Source of the DNA: Deinococcus sp. KSM4-11
Lineage (GTDB): Bacteria > Deinococcota > Deinococci > Deinococcales > Deinococcaceae
Reading direction: 5' to 3'
Assembly: GCF_004801415.1 (NCBI RefSeq)
Contig: NZ_SSNX01000002.1
Location: 434,001-498,000, forward strand
Length of the DNA stretch: 64,000 nucleotides
In this document: one piece after another, positions 9,790-18,795 of the stretch
How positions within the stretch are numbered: position 1 is the first letter of the stretch
How the letters are laid out: each line of letters starts with the position of its first letter
Notes under the pieces: generated by a model
Told to the model about the DNA's origin: nothing
What the model saw: only the letters and a program-made list of their open reading frames with translations
Database searches by the model: none
Made by a program: the position numbers and the translations under genes

Positions 9790-11283
9790 ATGACACCCAT
9801 GACTGGGACGCTTCCCTCGGACGCCCTGGTGTTTTTCGGAGCGACTGGTGATCTGGCGTACAAGCAGATCTTCCCGGCCCTGCAGGCCATGGTCGCGCGC
9901 GGGACGCTGACGATGCCGGTGATTGGTGTGGCCAAGTCCGGCTGGACGGTCGACCAGCTGCGGGCGCGGGCGCGGGCCAGCCTCACCGGGCACGGCGGCG
10001 TGGACGAGGCTGCCTTCGCGGCCCTGAGCGCGCAGCTGTCCTATGTCGACGGGGATTACAACGACCCCGCGACCTTCACGGCCCTGAAAGCCGCGCTGGG
10101 AACAGCGCAGCGCCCCCTGCACTACCTCGCGATTCCTCCCAGCCTGTTCGGCACGGTCACGCAGCACCTTGCACAGAGCGGCTGTGCAGACGGAGCGCGC
10201 ATCGTGGTGGAGAAGCCATTCGGGCGTGACCTGGCCAGCGCGCGGGCGCTGAACGAGACCATCCATCAGGTGTTTGCGGAAGACCGGGTGTTCCGCATCG
10301 ACCACTACCTGGGCAAGGAGGCCGTGCAGAACCTGCTGTATTTGCGGTTTGCGAACGGCGTGCTGGAGCCGCTGCTGAACCGCGACCACGTGCAGTCCAT
10401 CCAGATCACCATGGCCGAGAGCTTCGGCGTGGCCGGACGAGGAACGTTCTATGAAGAGGCGGGAGCGATCCGGGACGTGGTGCAAAACCACATGCTTCAG
10501 GTCGTGGGCCTGCTGCTGATGGAGGCTCCCGCGCAGGGCGGTCAGGAAGCCATCCGCGACGGCGTGGCCCGGCTGTTCAAGTCGATCCGGACGCTGGCAC
10601 CCGCCGACGTGGTGCGCGGCCAGATGAGCGACTACCACCAGGAACGTGGCGTGGCCCCGGACTCCACCGTCGAGACCTTCGCGGCGCTGCGCTTTCATGT
10701 CGATTCGTGGCGCTGGGCCGACGTGCCGGTCAACGTGCGCGTCGGCAAGGAGCTGCCCGTCACGTGTACCGCCGTGACCATCCAGTTCAGGGGGCCGCCG
10801 CAGGACGTGTTCGGCGCGGCCCCGGCCCTGAATTTGCTGCGGTTGCAGCTCACGCCGGGCGTGCAGGTCACGCTGGGCCTGAATACCAAGAAGCCCGGCG
10901 CAGGCATGACCGGCGAGGCGGCGCAGCTCGTGCTGCACCGGCAGGACTGGGACGGCCTGGCCCCCTACGAGCGGCTGCTGGGCGACGCCCTGGCCGGCGA
11001 CGCCACCCTGTTCGCCCGCGAGGACGAGGTCGAGGAAGCCTGGCGCATCGTGGATCCCATCCTGGGCCCGGTCGTGCCGGTCTCCCCGTATCCGCCCGGT
11101 ACGTGGGGGCCGCCCGAGTCGGACACGCTGATCGGCCCCGATGGCCCCTGGCTTGCGGTGCAGCCCGACCTGGGCGGCACCGGGGCCACGCCGCCCATCC
11201 CGCCGCGACCTGCGCCTCACGGCAGCGACGCGAATCCGCTGCCGGCAGTGCCCGCCACGCTGGCGGGCAGGGTGGGCGAATGA
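9790..11283 (+). CDS. zwf: Glucose-6-phosphate 1-dehydrogenase
   Basis: A 497-residue enzyme that oxidises glucose-6-phosphate to 6-phosphogluconolactone with NAD(P). The nucleotide motif GATGDLAYKQIFPAL (residues 18-32) and the active-site signature RIDHYLGKEAVQNLL are both intact, with normal family length. TACCCT lies five bases ahead of the ATG and no Shine-Dalgarno is visible, so the mRNA may be leaderless. The stop overlaps the ATG of the sugar kinase (ATGA). The C-terminal 40 residues are Pro/Ala-rich and probably disordered. No opcA, gnd or lactonase gene lies beside it, so the pathway continues elsewhere. Confidence 0.97.
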   Translation: MTPMTGTLPSDALVFFGATGDLAYKQIFPALQAMVARGTLTMPVIGVAKSGWTVDQLRARARASLTGHGGVDEAAFAALSAQLSYVDGDYNDPATFTALKAALGTAQRPLHYLAIPPSLFGTVTQHLAQSGCADGARIVVEKPFGRDLASARALNETIHQVFAEDRVFRIDHYLGKEAVQNLLYLRFANGVLEPLLNRDHVQSIQITMAESFGVAGRGTFYEEAGAIRDVVQNHMLQVVGLLLMEAPAQGGQEAIRDGVARLFKSIRTLAPADVVRGQMSDYHQERGVAPDSTVETFAALRFHVDSWRWADVPVNVRVGKELPVTCTAVTIQFRGPPQDVFGAAPALNLLRLQLTPGVQVTLGLNTKKPGAGMTGEAAQLVLHRQDWDGLAPYERLLGDALAGDATLFAREDEVEEAWRIVDPILGPVVPVSPYPPGTWGPPESDTLIGPDGPWLAVQPDLGGTGATPPIPPRPAPHGSDANPLPAVPATLAGRVGE

Positions 11284-12065
11284 CTCCTGCCAGGACAGTG
11301 GAGCGGCCTGCCGTGCCCGTGGCGTCCACGACGGCCCAGCGCACGCCGGGAGGCCGTCGCCCGCAGCCGTCGCCCGCGCCGCGTCGGGTGCTGGCGGTCG
11401 ATATCGGCGGGACGCACGTCAAATTCCGGGTCAATACCGGGGACGAGGTGCGTAGATTCGAATCCGGTCCGGCCCTGACGCCCGCGCAGATGTGCATGCA
11501 GCTCCGGTCGATGTGCGCCGACTGGGCCTACGACGTGATCAGCGTGGGCTACCCCGGCCCCGTGTTACATGGCCGGCCGGTGCTGGAGCCGCACAACCTC
11601 GCGCCCGGCTGGGTGGGATTCGATTTCGCGGGTGCGCTTGGCCATCCGGTCAAGCTGATCAACGACGCGGCCATGCAGGCGCTCGGGTCGTACCAGGGCG
11701 GCCGGATGCTGTTCCTGGGGCTGGGCACCGGGCTGGGAAGCGCGATGGTCGCTGACGGCATCGTCGAACCCATGGAACTCGCGCACCTGCCGTACCGCAA
11801 GCACACCTACGAGGAGTATGTGGGCCTGCGCGGCCTGGAGAAGCGCGGCCGGAAGAAGTGGCGCCGGGAGGTCGGGGAGGTCGTCCACCTCCTGCGGGCC
11901 GCGCTGGAACCCGACGATGTCGTGCTGGGTGGCGGCAACGCCGAGCTCCTCCACGATCTCCCGGAGGGCGTGCGCCTGGGCGACAACGCGAACGCCTTCC
12001 CCGGCGGATTCCGGCTGTGGGATGACGACGTGAACGCCAGACCCGTCACTGGAGCCACCCCATGA
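11280..12065 (+). CDS. ROK-family sugar kinase, probable glucokinase (polyphosphate-type annotation possible)
   Basis: A 261-residue ROK/ASKHA kinase. The phosphate-binding DIGGTHVKFRV motif follows an unusually long Pro/Arg-rich N-terminus of about 40 residues; GLGTGLGSAMV and VVLGGGNAELL are the other ATP-fold motifs. The zinc-binding CxCGxxGC motif of classical ROK glucokinases is absent, as in the polyphosphate-glucokinase-like branch. The ATG at 11280 overlaps zwf (ATGA) and its stop overlaps the glucoamylase start. Between a glucose-releasing enzyme and glucose-6-phosphate dehydrogenase, glucose phosphorylation is the natural role. ATP versus polyphosphate cannot be decided from sequence. 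Confidence 0.85.
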   Translation: MTPARTVERPAVPVASTTAQRTPGGRRPQPSPAPRRVLAVDIGGTHVKFRVNTGDEVRRFESGPALTPAQMCMQLRSMCADWAYDVISVGYPGPVLHGRPVLEPHNLAPGWVGFDFAGALGHPVKLINDAAMQALGSYQGGRMLFLGLGTGLGSAMVADGIVEPMELAHLPYRKHTYEEYVGLRGLEKRGRKKWRREVGEVVHLLRAALEPDDVVLGGGNAELLHDLPEGVRLGDNANAFPGGFRLWDDDVNARPVTGATP

Positions 12066-14407
12066 ACACCCTCCCTACGTTTGCCATGGTCGGTGACGGT
12101 GCCCTCGCGCCGGGCGCGCCCGGGATGAATCCCACCTGGGCGAGCAGCGACAAGGATTTCGTGACGACCAGCCTCGGCCCCGGGCGGGTGTGGGCCACGC
12201 TCGGGCACGGGGTGCTCAACGAGGTGTACTGGCCCTCGACTGGCGAACCCCAGTTGCGCGATCTGACCTTCTACCTGCTCGGTGAGGACGGCCGCTGGAT
12301 CGACCTGAAGCGGGAACGGCGCTACGCGCTCTCCACGCCTGCCCCGTATTTGCCGCTGCCCACCGTCGTCCACACGGGCGAGGACTACACCCTGACCCTT
12401 GAAGTGCTCCCGGATCCGCTGCGCGACGCCCTGCTGATCCGCTTCGACCTGACCGGGCCGTACCGGCTGGGCATGATCGTCTCTCCGCACCTCGACACGA
12501 ACGGACGCGAGAACGTGGCGTGGGTGGATGGCGCGCTGTTCGCCCACCAGCACCGGCACGTGCTGTGCCTGACGGCGGACGTCCCGCTCGCCATGGCGTC
12601 AGCGGGCATCGTGGGCACCTCGGACGGCTGGCAGGATCTAAACGCCCACGGCACGCTGACCTGGACGTACAGCAAGGCCGGGCCAGGCAACGTGGCGCTC
12701 AGCGCCGCGCTGGACGGCCCGGCCGGCGTGATCGCGCTGGCCTTCTCGAACACGGCGCGCGGCGCGTGGACCCTGGCCCGCTCCGGCCTCGCGGAGGGCT
12801 TCGATGCGGCAAAACGTGAGTTCCTCCGCGCGTGGTCGGCCTGGGGCAAGAACCTCCAGTTCCCCGCGCCCACGCCCGAACTGGCGAGTCTGGCGCAGTT
12901 CAGCGCCACCGTCCTGAAAATGCACGAGGATCGGACCTTCCCCGGCGCCATCGTCGCCAGCCTCAGCACGCCGTGGGGCGACAGCACCGATACCCTGGGC
13001 GGCTACCACCTGGTGTGGCCCCGTGACGCGACCCTGGCGGCCTTCGCCCTGATTGCCGCCGACCAGCTCGAAGACGCCCGGCGCATCCTGGCGCGGTTCA
13101 TTGCCACGCAGCAGCAGGACGGGCACTGGCCGCAGAACAACTACCCCAGCGGCGACCCCTTCTGGACGGGCCTGCAACTCGACGAGACCGCCTTCCCGGT
13201 GCTGCTGGCCGCGAAACTGCGCGAGCTGGGCACCCCGGAGTTTCCGGGCACGCCCGAGATGGTGCGCCGCGCGGTGGGGTTCGTGGCGCGCACCGGACCC
13301 ACCAGCGACCAGGACCGCTGGGAGGAGAACCCGGGCGTGAATCCCTTTACCCTGGCGGTGGCGATTGCTGCGTTGGTCGCCGGGGCTGAGTGGCTGGAGG
13401 ACGGGGAGCGCACGGACGCGCTGCGCATCGCGGACGAGTGGAACGAGCGCCTGGAGACGTGGTGTTACGTGGAGCCCACGGCCCTGGCCCATGATCTCCA
13501 GGTGACCGGCTATTACGTCCGGCTGGCCCCACCCCAGGCGGACGGCGGCCTGGGCGGACAGGTGATGCTGCGGAATCGCATGGGCGAGACGGTCATGGCG
13601 TCGGCCCTGGTCAGCCTGGACTTCTCCTACCTGACGCGGCTGGGCCTGCGGTCCGGTACCGATCCGCGCGTCCGCGACACCGTGACGGTCGTGGACGCCC
13701 TGCTGAGGGTCAGCACGCCCAGCGGCGACCTGTACCACCGCTACAACAGTGACGGGTACGGCGAACATGACGACGGCCGCCCTTTCGACGGCAGCGGGAT
13801 CGGGCGGGCGTGGCCGCTGCTGACGGGCGAACGTGGTCACCTCGCGCTGGACGCCGGCGAGGACGCCCTGAGCTTCATCCAGGCCATCGCGCGCTGTGCC
13901 AGCGCCGGCGGCCTGCTGCCCGAACAGGTCTGGGACGCGGCCGCCATCCCCGAGCGCGGCCTGTTCCCGGGGCGGCCGTCCGGGAGCGCCATGCCCCTGG
14001 TCTGGACTCACGCCGAATTCCTCAAGCTGCTCGTGGCCCGCGAGGCTGGTTTTCCCGTCGAGCGCCTGCGCGGCGTCGAGGCGCGCTACGCCCTGCCGCG
14101 TCCGGCCACGGAGTGGCGCTGGCGCAACGAGACCCCGGTGCAGGAGCTGCCCGCGGCCCGTGATCTGGTCATCGAGGCGCCGGTGCCCTTCACCCTGCAC
14201 TGTGGCTGGGATGGCTGGCAGGACGCCCATGACCTCCAGGCCGTGAAGGGGGCCTTCGGGCTGTGGCTCGTGCGCTTCGGTGCGGCCGGGTTGCGCGTCC
14301 ACGCCACGCTGGAGTTCACCCGCCTGTTTGGGACGGACTGGGAGGAGAACACCCACCAGGTGAAGCTGCAGCACCCCAGTCCCGCCTCGCTGACGACCCA
14401 GGAGTAA
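12062..14407 (+). CDS. Glycoside hydrolase family 15 glucoamylase / glucodextranase-type
   Basis: A 781-residue GH15 enzyme that releases glucose from alpha-glucans. The N-terminal beta-sandwich domain (APGAPGMNPTWASSDKD at residues 17-33 onward) precedes the (alpha/alpha)6 catalytic barrel. The proposed acid Glu lies in LQLDETAFPVL and the proposed base Glu in GLLPEQVWDAA; VWPRDATLA and PLVWTHAEF are also family hallmarks. No signal peptide is visible, so it probably acts on internal glycogen-like or imported oligosaccharides. The ATG overlaps the kinase stop (ATGA). With the two preceding genes it forms a compact glucan-to-pentose-phosphate route. Confidence 0.93.
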   Translation: MNTLPTFAMVGDGALAPGAPGMNPTWASSDKDFVTTSLGPGRVWATLGHGVLNEVYWPSTGEPQLRDLTFYLLGEDGRWIDLKRERRYALSTPAPYLPLPTVVHTGEDYTLTLEVLPDPLRDALLIRFDLTGPYRLGMIVSPHLDTNGRENVAWVDGALFAHQHRHVLCLTADVPLAMASAGIVGTSDGWQDLNAHGTLTWTYSKAGPGNVALSAALDGPAGVIALAFSNTARGAWTLARSGLAEGFDAAKREFLRAWSAWGKNLQFPAPTPELASLAQFSATVLKMHEDRTFPGAIVASLSTPWGDSTDTLGGYHLVWPRDATLAAFALIAADQLEDARRILARFIATQQQDGHWPQNNYPSGDPFWTGLQLDETAFPVLLAAKLRELGTPEFPGTPEMVRRAVGFVARTGPTSDQDRWEENPGVNPFTLAVAIAALVAGAEWLEDGERTDALRIADEWNERLETWCYVEPTALAHDLQVTGYYVRLAPPQADGGLGGQVMLRNRMGETVMASALVSLDFSYLTRLGLRSGTDPRVRDTVTVVDALLRVSTPSGDLYHRYNSDGYGEHDDGRPFDGSGIGRAWPLLTGERGHLALDAGEDALSFIQAIARCASAGGLLPEQVWDAAAIPERGLFPGRPSGSAMPLVWTHAEFLKLLVAREAGFPVERLRGVEARYALPRPATEWRWRNETPVQELPAARDLVIEAPVPFTLHCGWDGWQDAHDLQAVKGAFGLWLVRFGAAGLRVHATLEFTRLFGTDWEENTHQVKLQHPSPASLTTQE

Positions 14408-14538
14408 CGGTGTGTGGGTCACCCGCGTCAAGCCCGCGTCCAGGCCTGCGCTCGCACCCCCGGACGCGCGGGTGAAGCGCTCCACCTTCGGGCCGCCCTT
14501 TCATGCCGCATTGACCCGGCGAGGCGATAACCGGGGCG

Positions 14539-15033
14539 ATGCACCGATCCCTGCTTCTCCTGCTCCTCGGTTCCCTGTCCACGGTGGCGGGCGCCGCTCC
14601 CCTGAGCGTGGCCCTGGCGGCCACTGACCAGGCGCTGCCCTGCGGAGCGGCGCTCACGCCCGCGCTGACCCTCTCGGGCACGCCGCCCACGGGCACGCAG
14701 AGTGTGGCGCTGATCTTCTGGGATCAGCAGCCCCGCGCGCTCAGTGGCCGCTGGCTGGTGTACGACCTGCCACTGGGAGCACGCACCCTCAGGGCCACGC
14801 CCGCGACCTCCCTGACGCCCTCCGGCGGAAAGGCCGCCACGAACGAGGCCGGGAAGCCCGGCTACACGGCCATCTGCTCCAAGGGGAAGCATGACATCTA
14901 CGTCGATTTTTACGCCATCGACGTGCCCAGCCTGAATGTGCCGGCCGGCACGCCCCTGCAACGCCTTCATGCCCTGATCAAGCGGCACAAGCTGCTCGAG
15001 GCCAAAGCGCACCTGAGCTGGACGGTTCGATGA
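14539..15033 (+). CDS. Exported PEBP (YbhB/YbcL)-like protein
   Basis: A 164-residue exported protein with a signal peptide (residues 4-19, cleavage after GAA). The body resembles phosphatidylethanolamine-binding / YbhB-type folds: an ALTPALTLSGTPPTGTQS strand pair, WLVYDLPLG, and a late GKHDIYVDFYAIDVPSLNV block that parallels the family's GxHRYxFxxYALD motif. The function of bacterial exported members is poorly known. Its stop overlaps the ATG of the beta-propeller gene (ATGA), so the two are co-translated and may act together outside the membrane. Confidence 0.72.
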   Translation: MHRSLLLLLLGSLSTVAGAAPLSVALAATDQALPCGAALTPALTLSGTPPTGTQSVALIFWDQQPRALSGRWLVYDLPLGARTLRATPATSLTPSGGKAATNEAGKPGYTAICSKGKHDIYVDFYAIDVPSLNVPAGTPLQRLHALIKRHKLLEAKAHLSWTVR

Positions 15034-16076
15034 ACCGCCTCCTGGCCCTGCTCGCCCTGCTGGCCGGCGCTGCGCGCGCGGTGGACATCTATCAGTACAC
15101 GCACGCGGGCATGCTCGCGCCGAACGTCCGGAACCTGACTCCGCGCGTGTACGTGCCCAACGGCAAGGACGCCACCGTCAGCGTGATCGACCCGGCGACC
15201 TTCAGCGTGATCCGCACCTTCAAGGTCGATGAGGAACCGCAGCATGTGGTGCCCTCGCACGGCATGGGGGCCCTGTACGTCGCGAGCGACCAGGGTCGCC
15301 AGTCCTTGACGCCCATCAACCCGGTCACGGGCCTGCCGGGGCGGCCTATTCCCACACCCGATCCCTACAACCTGTACTTCACGTCGGATGGCCGCTACGC
15401 CATGGTCGTGGCCGAGAATGCAAAGGAACTGAACTTTCTGGACGTGAAAACCATGGCGCCGGCCTTCAGCCTGCCGGTGCCGTGCAAGGGCATCAACCAC
15501 ATGGATTTCAGCCCGGACGGGCAGCATGTCCTAGCCGCCTGTGAATTCAGTGGGGACGTCCTGAAAATCGACCTCGCCGCGCGGCAGATCACAGGGAAGC
15601 TGCACATCGGCGGCATGCCGCAGGACGTGCGGATCTCACCGGACGGCACGTACTATTTCGTGGCCGACATGATGAAGAACGGCGTGCACGTGATCAATGC
15701 CTCCGGCCGGCAGCCGCGTGAGGTGGGTTTCATCCGCACCGGGAAGGGCGCGCACGGTCTGTATCCCAGCCGGGACGCCACGCGCCTGTACATCTCCAAC
15801 CGCGACGAGGGTTCGGTCAGCGTGATGGACTTCAGAACCCGGCACCTGATCGCCAAGTGGCGGATTCCTGGCGGCGGGAGCCCCGACATGGGCAGCGTCT
15901 CGGCCGACGGAACGCAGCTGTGGCTCTCTGGGCGGCGAAGCGACGTGGTGTACGTGTTCGACACCCGCAGCGGCGCGGTCATCCACACCATCCGCGTCGG
16001 CAACGGCCCGCATGGCCTGACGTACTTTCCGCAGCCCGGCCGCTACTCGCTCGGCCACACCGGCAACTACCGCTGA
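15030..16076 (+). CDS. Exported YVTN-type beta-propeller protein
   Basis: A 348-residue protein with a short signal peptide (residues 3-16, ending ARA) and repeated propeller blades such as VYVPNGKDATVSVIDPATF, MDFSPDGQHVLAACEFSG and VRISPDGTYYFVADMM. These are the cytochrome-D1-like / YVTN repeats of seven-bladed propellers. No haem site is visible. The role is unknown; such proteins often bind ligands or partners on the cell surface. The ATG overlaps the PEBP-like gene by four bases. It ends 10 bases from the convergent TetR gene, with a small hairpin covering both stops. Confidence 0.85.
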   Translation: MNRLLALLALLAGAARAVDIYQYTHAGMLAPNVRNLTPRVYVPNGKDATVSVIDPATFSVIRTFKVDEEPQHVVPSHGMGALYVASDQGRQSLTPINPVTGLPGRPIPTPDPYNLYFTSDGRYAMVVAENAKELNFLDVKTMAPAFSLPVPCKGINHMDFSPDGQHVLAACEFSGDVLKIDLAARQITGKLHIGGMPQDVRISPDGTYYFVADMMKNGVHVINASGRQPREVGFIRTGKGAHGLYPSRDATRLYISNRDEGSVSVMDFRTRHLIAKWRIPGGGSPDMGSVSADGTQLWLSGRRSDVVYVFDTRSGAVIHTIRVGNGPHGLTYFPQPGRYSLGHTGNYR

Positions 16077-16093
16077 CGGCCCGTGCTCAGCGG
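16070..16093. terminator. Small bidirectional hairpin over convergent stops
   Basis: CCGCTGA at 16070-16076 is complementary to TCAGCGG at 16087-16093, with a 10-base loop. The two stop codons of the convergent genes lie inside the arms. Seven GC-rich pairs and no T-run make it a modest terminator candidate. Confidence 0.5.
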
Positions 16094-16794
16094 GAGTCGG
16101 CGAGGCGTCCTAGCCACTCGAGGAGCAGCGTCCGTTCGGCGGCGCTGAGGGTGGTGTTCAGCTCCGGGAGCAGGGCCGCGAGGGCCACGGCGTGCGCGGC
16201 CACCTGCGCCGCCGGCGAGGCGTCCGAGAGTTCCGCACCCGGGGGGGCAAGGATGGCCGTCAGGATGGTGTCGCGCATCGTCGCGGCGAGGTGGCGGTCA
16301 CGCTCGGGGGCACCGAGCAGGGTCAGGGTCACGCCGACGGCGGAGGCGTGCAGGAGGGCGGCGGCGCGCTCCACGCTGACGCCCAGGCGGCCCTCGGTGG
16401 CCACCCGGCGCAGACTCCTGCGCAGGAGTTCGGCGCCCTGCTGCGCGGCGTCCTGGCCACCGGGCCGGACGGGAGCGCTGTACATCAGGGTGTACAGGTG
16501 CGGGTGGGCCAGGCCGAAAGCCACGTGGGCGTCCCAGCCGGCCTGCAGGTCGGCAACCGGATCGATCCCGGGTTCCCGGGCTTCCTTGATCTGCATGTAG
16601 GAGGCGTAGCCGACGCCCGCCACGGCGTCCAGCAAGCCCTGCATGCTGCCGTACAGGCGGTAGATGGTGGGGGCCTGCACGCGCGCGGCGGCGCTCACGC
16701 TGCGGGTGGAGACGGCGTCCACGCCGCCCTCTTCGAGCAGGGTCAGGGCGGCGTGCAGGATGCGCTCCCGGGGAGACGCGGCGGACAGCGGCAT
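16087..16794 (-). CDS. TetR-family transcriptional regulator
   Basis: A 235-residue TetR regulator. The HTH lies at about residues 10-60 (RERILHAALTLLEEGGVDAVS, then SAAARVQAPTIYRLYG). The ATG at 16794 is chosen because a TATCAT box ends exactly six bases before it, the leaderless arrangement, and because it leaves only six residues before the conserved helix. It is divergent from the aldo-keto reductase, with 105 bases between. A palindrome in that gap overlaps its own -10 box, so autorepression and control of the reductase are likely. The ligand is unknown. Confidence 0.88.
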   Translation of the reverse strand: MPLSAASPRERILHAALTLLEEGGVDAVSTRSVSAAARVQAPTIYRLYGSMQGLLDAVAGVGYASYMQIKEAREPGIDPVADLQAGWDAHVAFGLAHPHLYTLMYSAPVRPGGQDAAQQGAELLRRSLRRVATEGRLGVSVERAAALLHASAVGVTLTLLGAPERDRHLAATMRDTILTAILAPPGAELSDASPAAQVAAHAVALAALLPELNTTLSAAERTLLLEWLGRLADSR

Positions 16795-16800
16795 ATACAG

Positions 16801-16855
16801 ATGATAACAAAAAAACGCTATCACCTTGACATATCGGTATTACCGGGAATATGTT
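16801..16855. promoter_or_regulatory. Divergent TetR / aldo-keto reductase promoters with two palindromes
   Basis: Plus strand: TTGACA (16826-16831) and TATGTT (16850-16855), spacer 18, drive the reductase. Minus strand: TATCAT (16801-16806) lies six bases before the TetR ATG. TGATAAC (16802-16808) and GCTATCA (16817-16823) form an inverted repeat matching at six of seven positions that covers the TetR -10. A second perfect repeat, CGGTA-T-TACCG (16835-16845), sits in the reductase spacer. Confidence 0.65.
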
Positions 16856-16899
16856 AGCGGCGCAAACAGATCCCGACCCCTGCTCAAGGAGACCCCACC

Positions 16900-17775
16900 A
16901 TGACCACCCCCACCCTCCCCGACACCTATCGCCTCGGCGACCGCTCCGTGCGGCGGCTCGGCTACGGCGCCATGCAGCTGGCCGGCCCCGGCGTCTTCGG
17001 ACCGCCGCGCGACCCCGACGCTGCCCGCGCGGTGCTGCGAGAAGCGCTGGATCTCGGTATCAACCACATCGACACCAGCGATTTCTACGGCCCCCACGTC
17101 ACGAATCAGTTGATCCGCGAGGCGCTCCATCCGTACCCGGATGGGCTGGTGCTCGTCACCAAAGTCGGGGCCCGCCGCCCCGCCGACGGCTCCTGGGTGC
17201 CCGCCATGAGCGCGGCTGAATTGACCAGCGCGGTCCATGACAACCTCCGTAACCTCGGCGTGGACGCCCTGGACGTCGTGAATCTGCGCTCCATGGGCGA
17301 CGGACATGGCCCCGCCGAGGGCTCCCTGGCCGAACCGCTCTCGACGCTGATCGACCTGAAGACCCAGGGCCTGATCCGCCACATCGGCCTGAGCACCGTC
17401 ACGCCCGCCCAGGTGGCCGAGGCGCAGACCATGACCGAGATCGTGTGCGTCCAAAACCACTACAACGTGGCGACCCGACAGGACGACGCCCTCATTGACG
17501 ACCTCGCCCGGCAGGGCGTCGCGTACGTGCCGTACTTCCCGCTGGGCGGCTTCACCCCCCTGCAGTCCACGGCCCTCGACGGGGTGGCGGCCACGCTGGG
17601 CGCCACGCCCATGCAGGTCGCCCTGGCCTGGCTGCTCCAGCGCGCTCCCAACCTGCTCCTGATTCCCGGGACGTCCTCGGTAGCGCACCTGCGCGAGAAC
17701 GTAGCCGCCGCCACCCTGACGCTCCCCGAGGACGCCCTGTCCCAGCTCAACGCCATCGGCACGCCGCAGGCCTGA
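16900..17775 (+). CDS. Aldo/keto reductase
   Basis: A 291-residue (beta/alpha)8 NADPH-dependent oxidoreductase. The catalytic Asp and Tyr are in HIDTSDFYG (around residues 51-58), the Lys in LVTKVGARR and the His-equivalent region in VCVQNHYNVATRQ. LIPGTSSVAHLRENV near the C-terminus is the typical NADPH 2'-phosphate-binding segment. AAGGAG precedes the ATG by about ten bases. It is divergent from a TetR gene that probably controls it, which suggests induction by a reactive aldehyde, ketone or drug-like compound. The substrate is unknown. Confidence 0.93.
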   Translation: MTTPTLPDTYRLGDRSVRRLGYGAMQLAGPGVFGPPRDPDAARAVLREALDLGINHIDTSDFYGPHVTNQLIREALHPYPDGLVLVTKVGARRPADGSWVPAMSAAELTSAVHDNLRNLGVDALDVVNLRSMGDGHGPAEGSLAEPLSTLIDLKTQGLIRHIGLSTVTPAQVAEAQTMTEIVCVQNHYNVATRQDDALIDDLARQGVAYVPYFPLGGFTPLQSTALDGVAATLGATPMQVALAWLLQRAPNLLLIPGTSSVAHLRENVAAATLTLPEDALSQLNAIGTPQA

Positions 17776-17817
17776 TCCGCCGGGCGAGTCCTCCCTGACG
17801 GGTGGTTTCAGCTGGAC

Positions 17818-18645
17818 GTGACTTTGGCCCGGCACCCTGGGTGGGTGACTGCCCGCGCTGCCCCGACCGCCGCTTCTTCCCCGGCTGGATTTCCGTTCAG
17901 TAAGGTGCCGCGCATCACGGCGGCCTTCTGGATCATCAAGGTGCTCACCACCGGCATGGGGGAGACCGCCTCCGACTTCCTGGCGCACCGGCTGGGGCCG
18001 GTTCCGGCCGTCGGCGTGACCGGCCTGCTGCTGCTGGCCGCGCTGGTCTGGCAGCTGTCATCCCCCTGCTACCGCGCGCCCGTCTACTGGACGGCCGTGG
18101 TCATGGTGAGTGTGTTCGGCACCGTGGCGGCGGACGTGGTGCACATCGGCCTGGGGGTGCCGTATCTGATCTCGACCGTCGCCTTCGCGCTGGTTCTCGC
18201 TGCGGTGTTCTGGCGGTGGCGCAGCCGGGAGGGCACCCTCTCGATCCACTCGATCCACACCCGGCCCCGCGAACTGTTCTACTGGCTGACGGTGCTGACC
18301 ACCTTCGCGCTGGGAACGGCCGCCGGCGACATGACCGCCCGTACCCTGAACCTCGGCTGGCTGAATTCGGCAGTTCTCTTCGCGGCCCTGATGATGGTTC
18401 CGGTGCTGCTGCGCCGCCCGCTGGGCGAAGTCGCGACGTTCTGGATCGCGTACATCCTCACGCGGCCGCTCGGGGCGTCCGTGGCCGACTGGATGGCGGT
18501 GGGGCACGCTCAGGGCGGCCTGAACCTCGGCACCGGCCCGGTCACGCTGGGCTGGGGGGCCGTGATCATCGTGTTCGTCGCGGCGCTGGCTATCACGCGC
18601 CGCGACGTCGAGAACGGCACGGCAGGCGTGACGGCGGTGTCCTGA
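17818..18645 (+). CDS. Multi-spanning membrane protein, COG4705-like
   Basis: A 275-residue integral membrane protein with about eight hydrophobic helices. Two internally similar halves each carry a helix pair with TTGMGETASDF and ALGTAAGDMTART, so it looks like a tandem duplication, typical of the COG4705 group of uncharacterised membrane proteins. GTG 17818 is the longest start; a GTG at 17845 in the same frame is equally possible and no clear Shine-Dalgarno decides between them. The function is unknown; transport or metal handling has been suggested for relatives but is unproven. Confidence 0.75.
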   Translation: MTLARHPGWVTARAAPTAASSPAGFPFSKVPRITAAFWIIKVLTTGMGETASDFLAHRLGPVPAVGVTGLLLLAALVWQLSSPCYRAPVYWTAVVMVSVFGTVAADVVHIGLGVPYLISTVAFALVLAAVFWRWRSREGTLSIHSIHTRPRELFYWLTVLTTFALGTAAGDMTARTLNLGWLNSAVLFAALMMVPVLLRRPLGEVATFWIAYILTRPLGASVADWMAVGHAQGGLNLGTGPVTLGWGAVIIVFVAALAITRRDVENGTAGVTAVS

Positions 18646-18795
18646 CGCCGCTGCGGGGCCAAACGCGTGGCGCGAGCCGCCCCTGTCCTGTGTCCGACAC
18701 ACGCCATAGCCGCACAGACCGCGTTCCATTCTCCCTCTGCCTGTGATTTCGCCGGTCTGTGGCCGGACCGCACGTCCGTCCTGTGGAGGTTTCCT

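Noticed and set aside
10707..11279. An N-terminal extension of the ROK kinase by 191 residues.
   Set aside because: It lies wholly inside zwf in another frame; the ATG at 11280 overlapping the zwf stop is the natural start.
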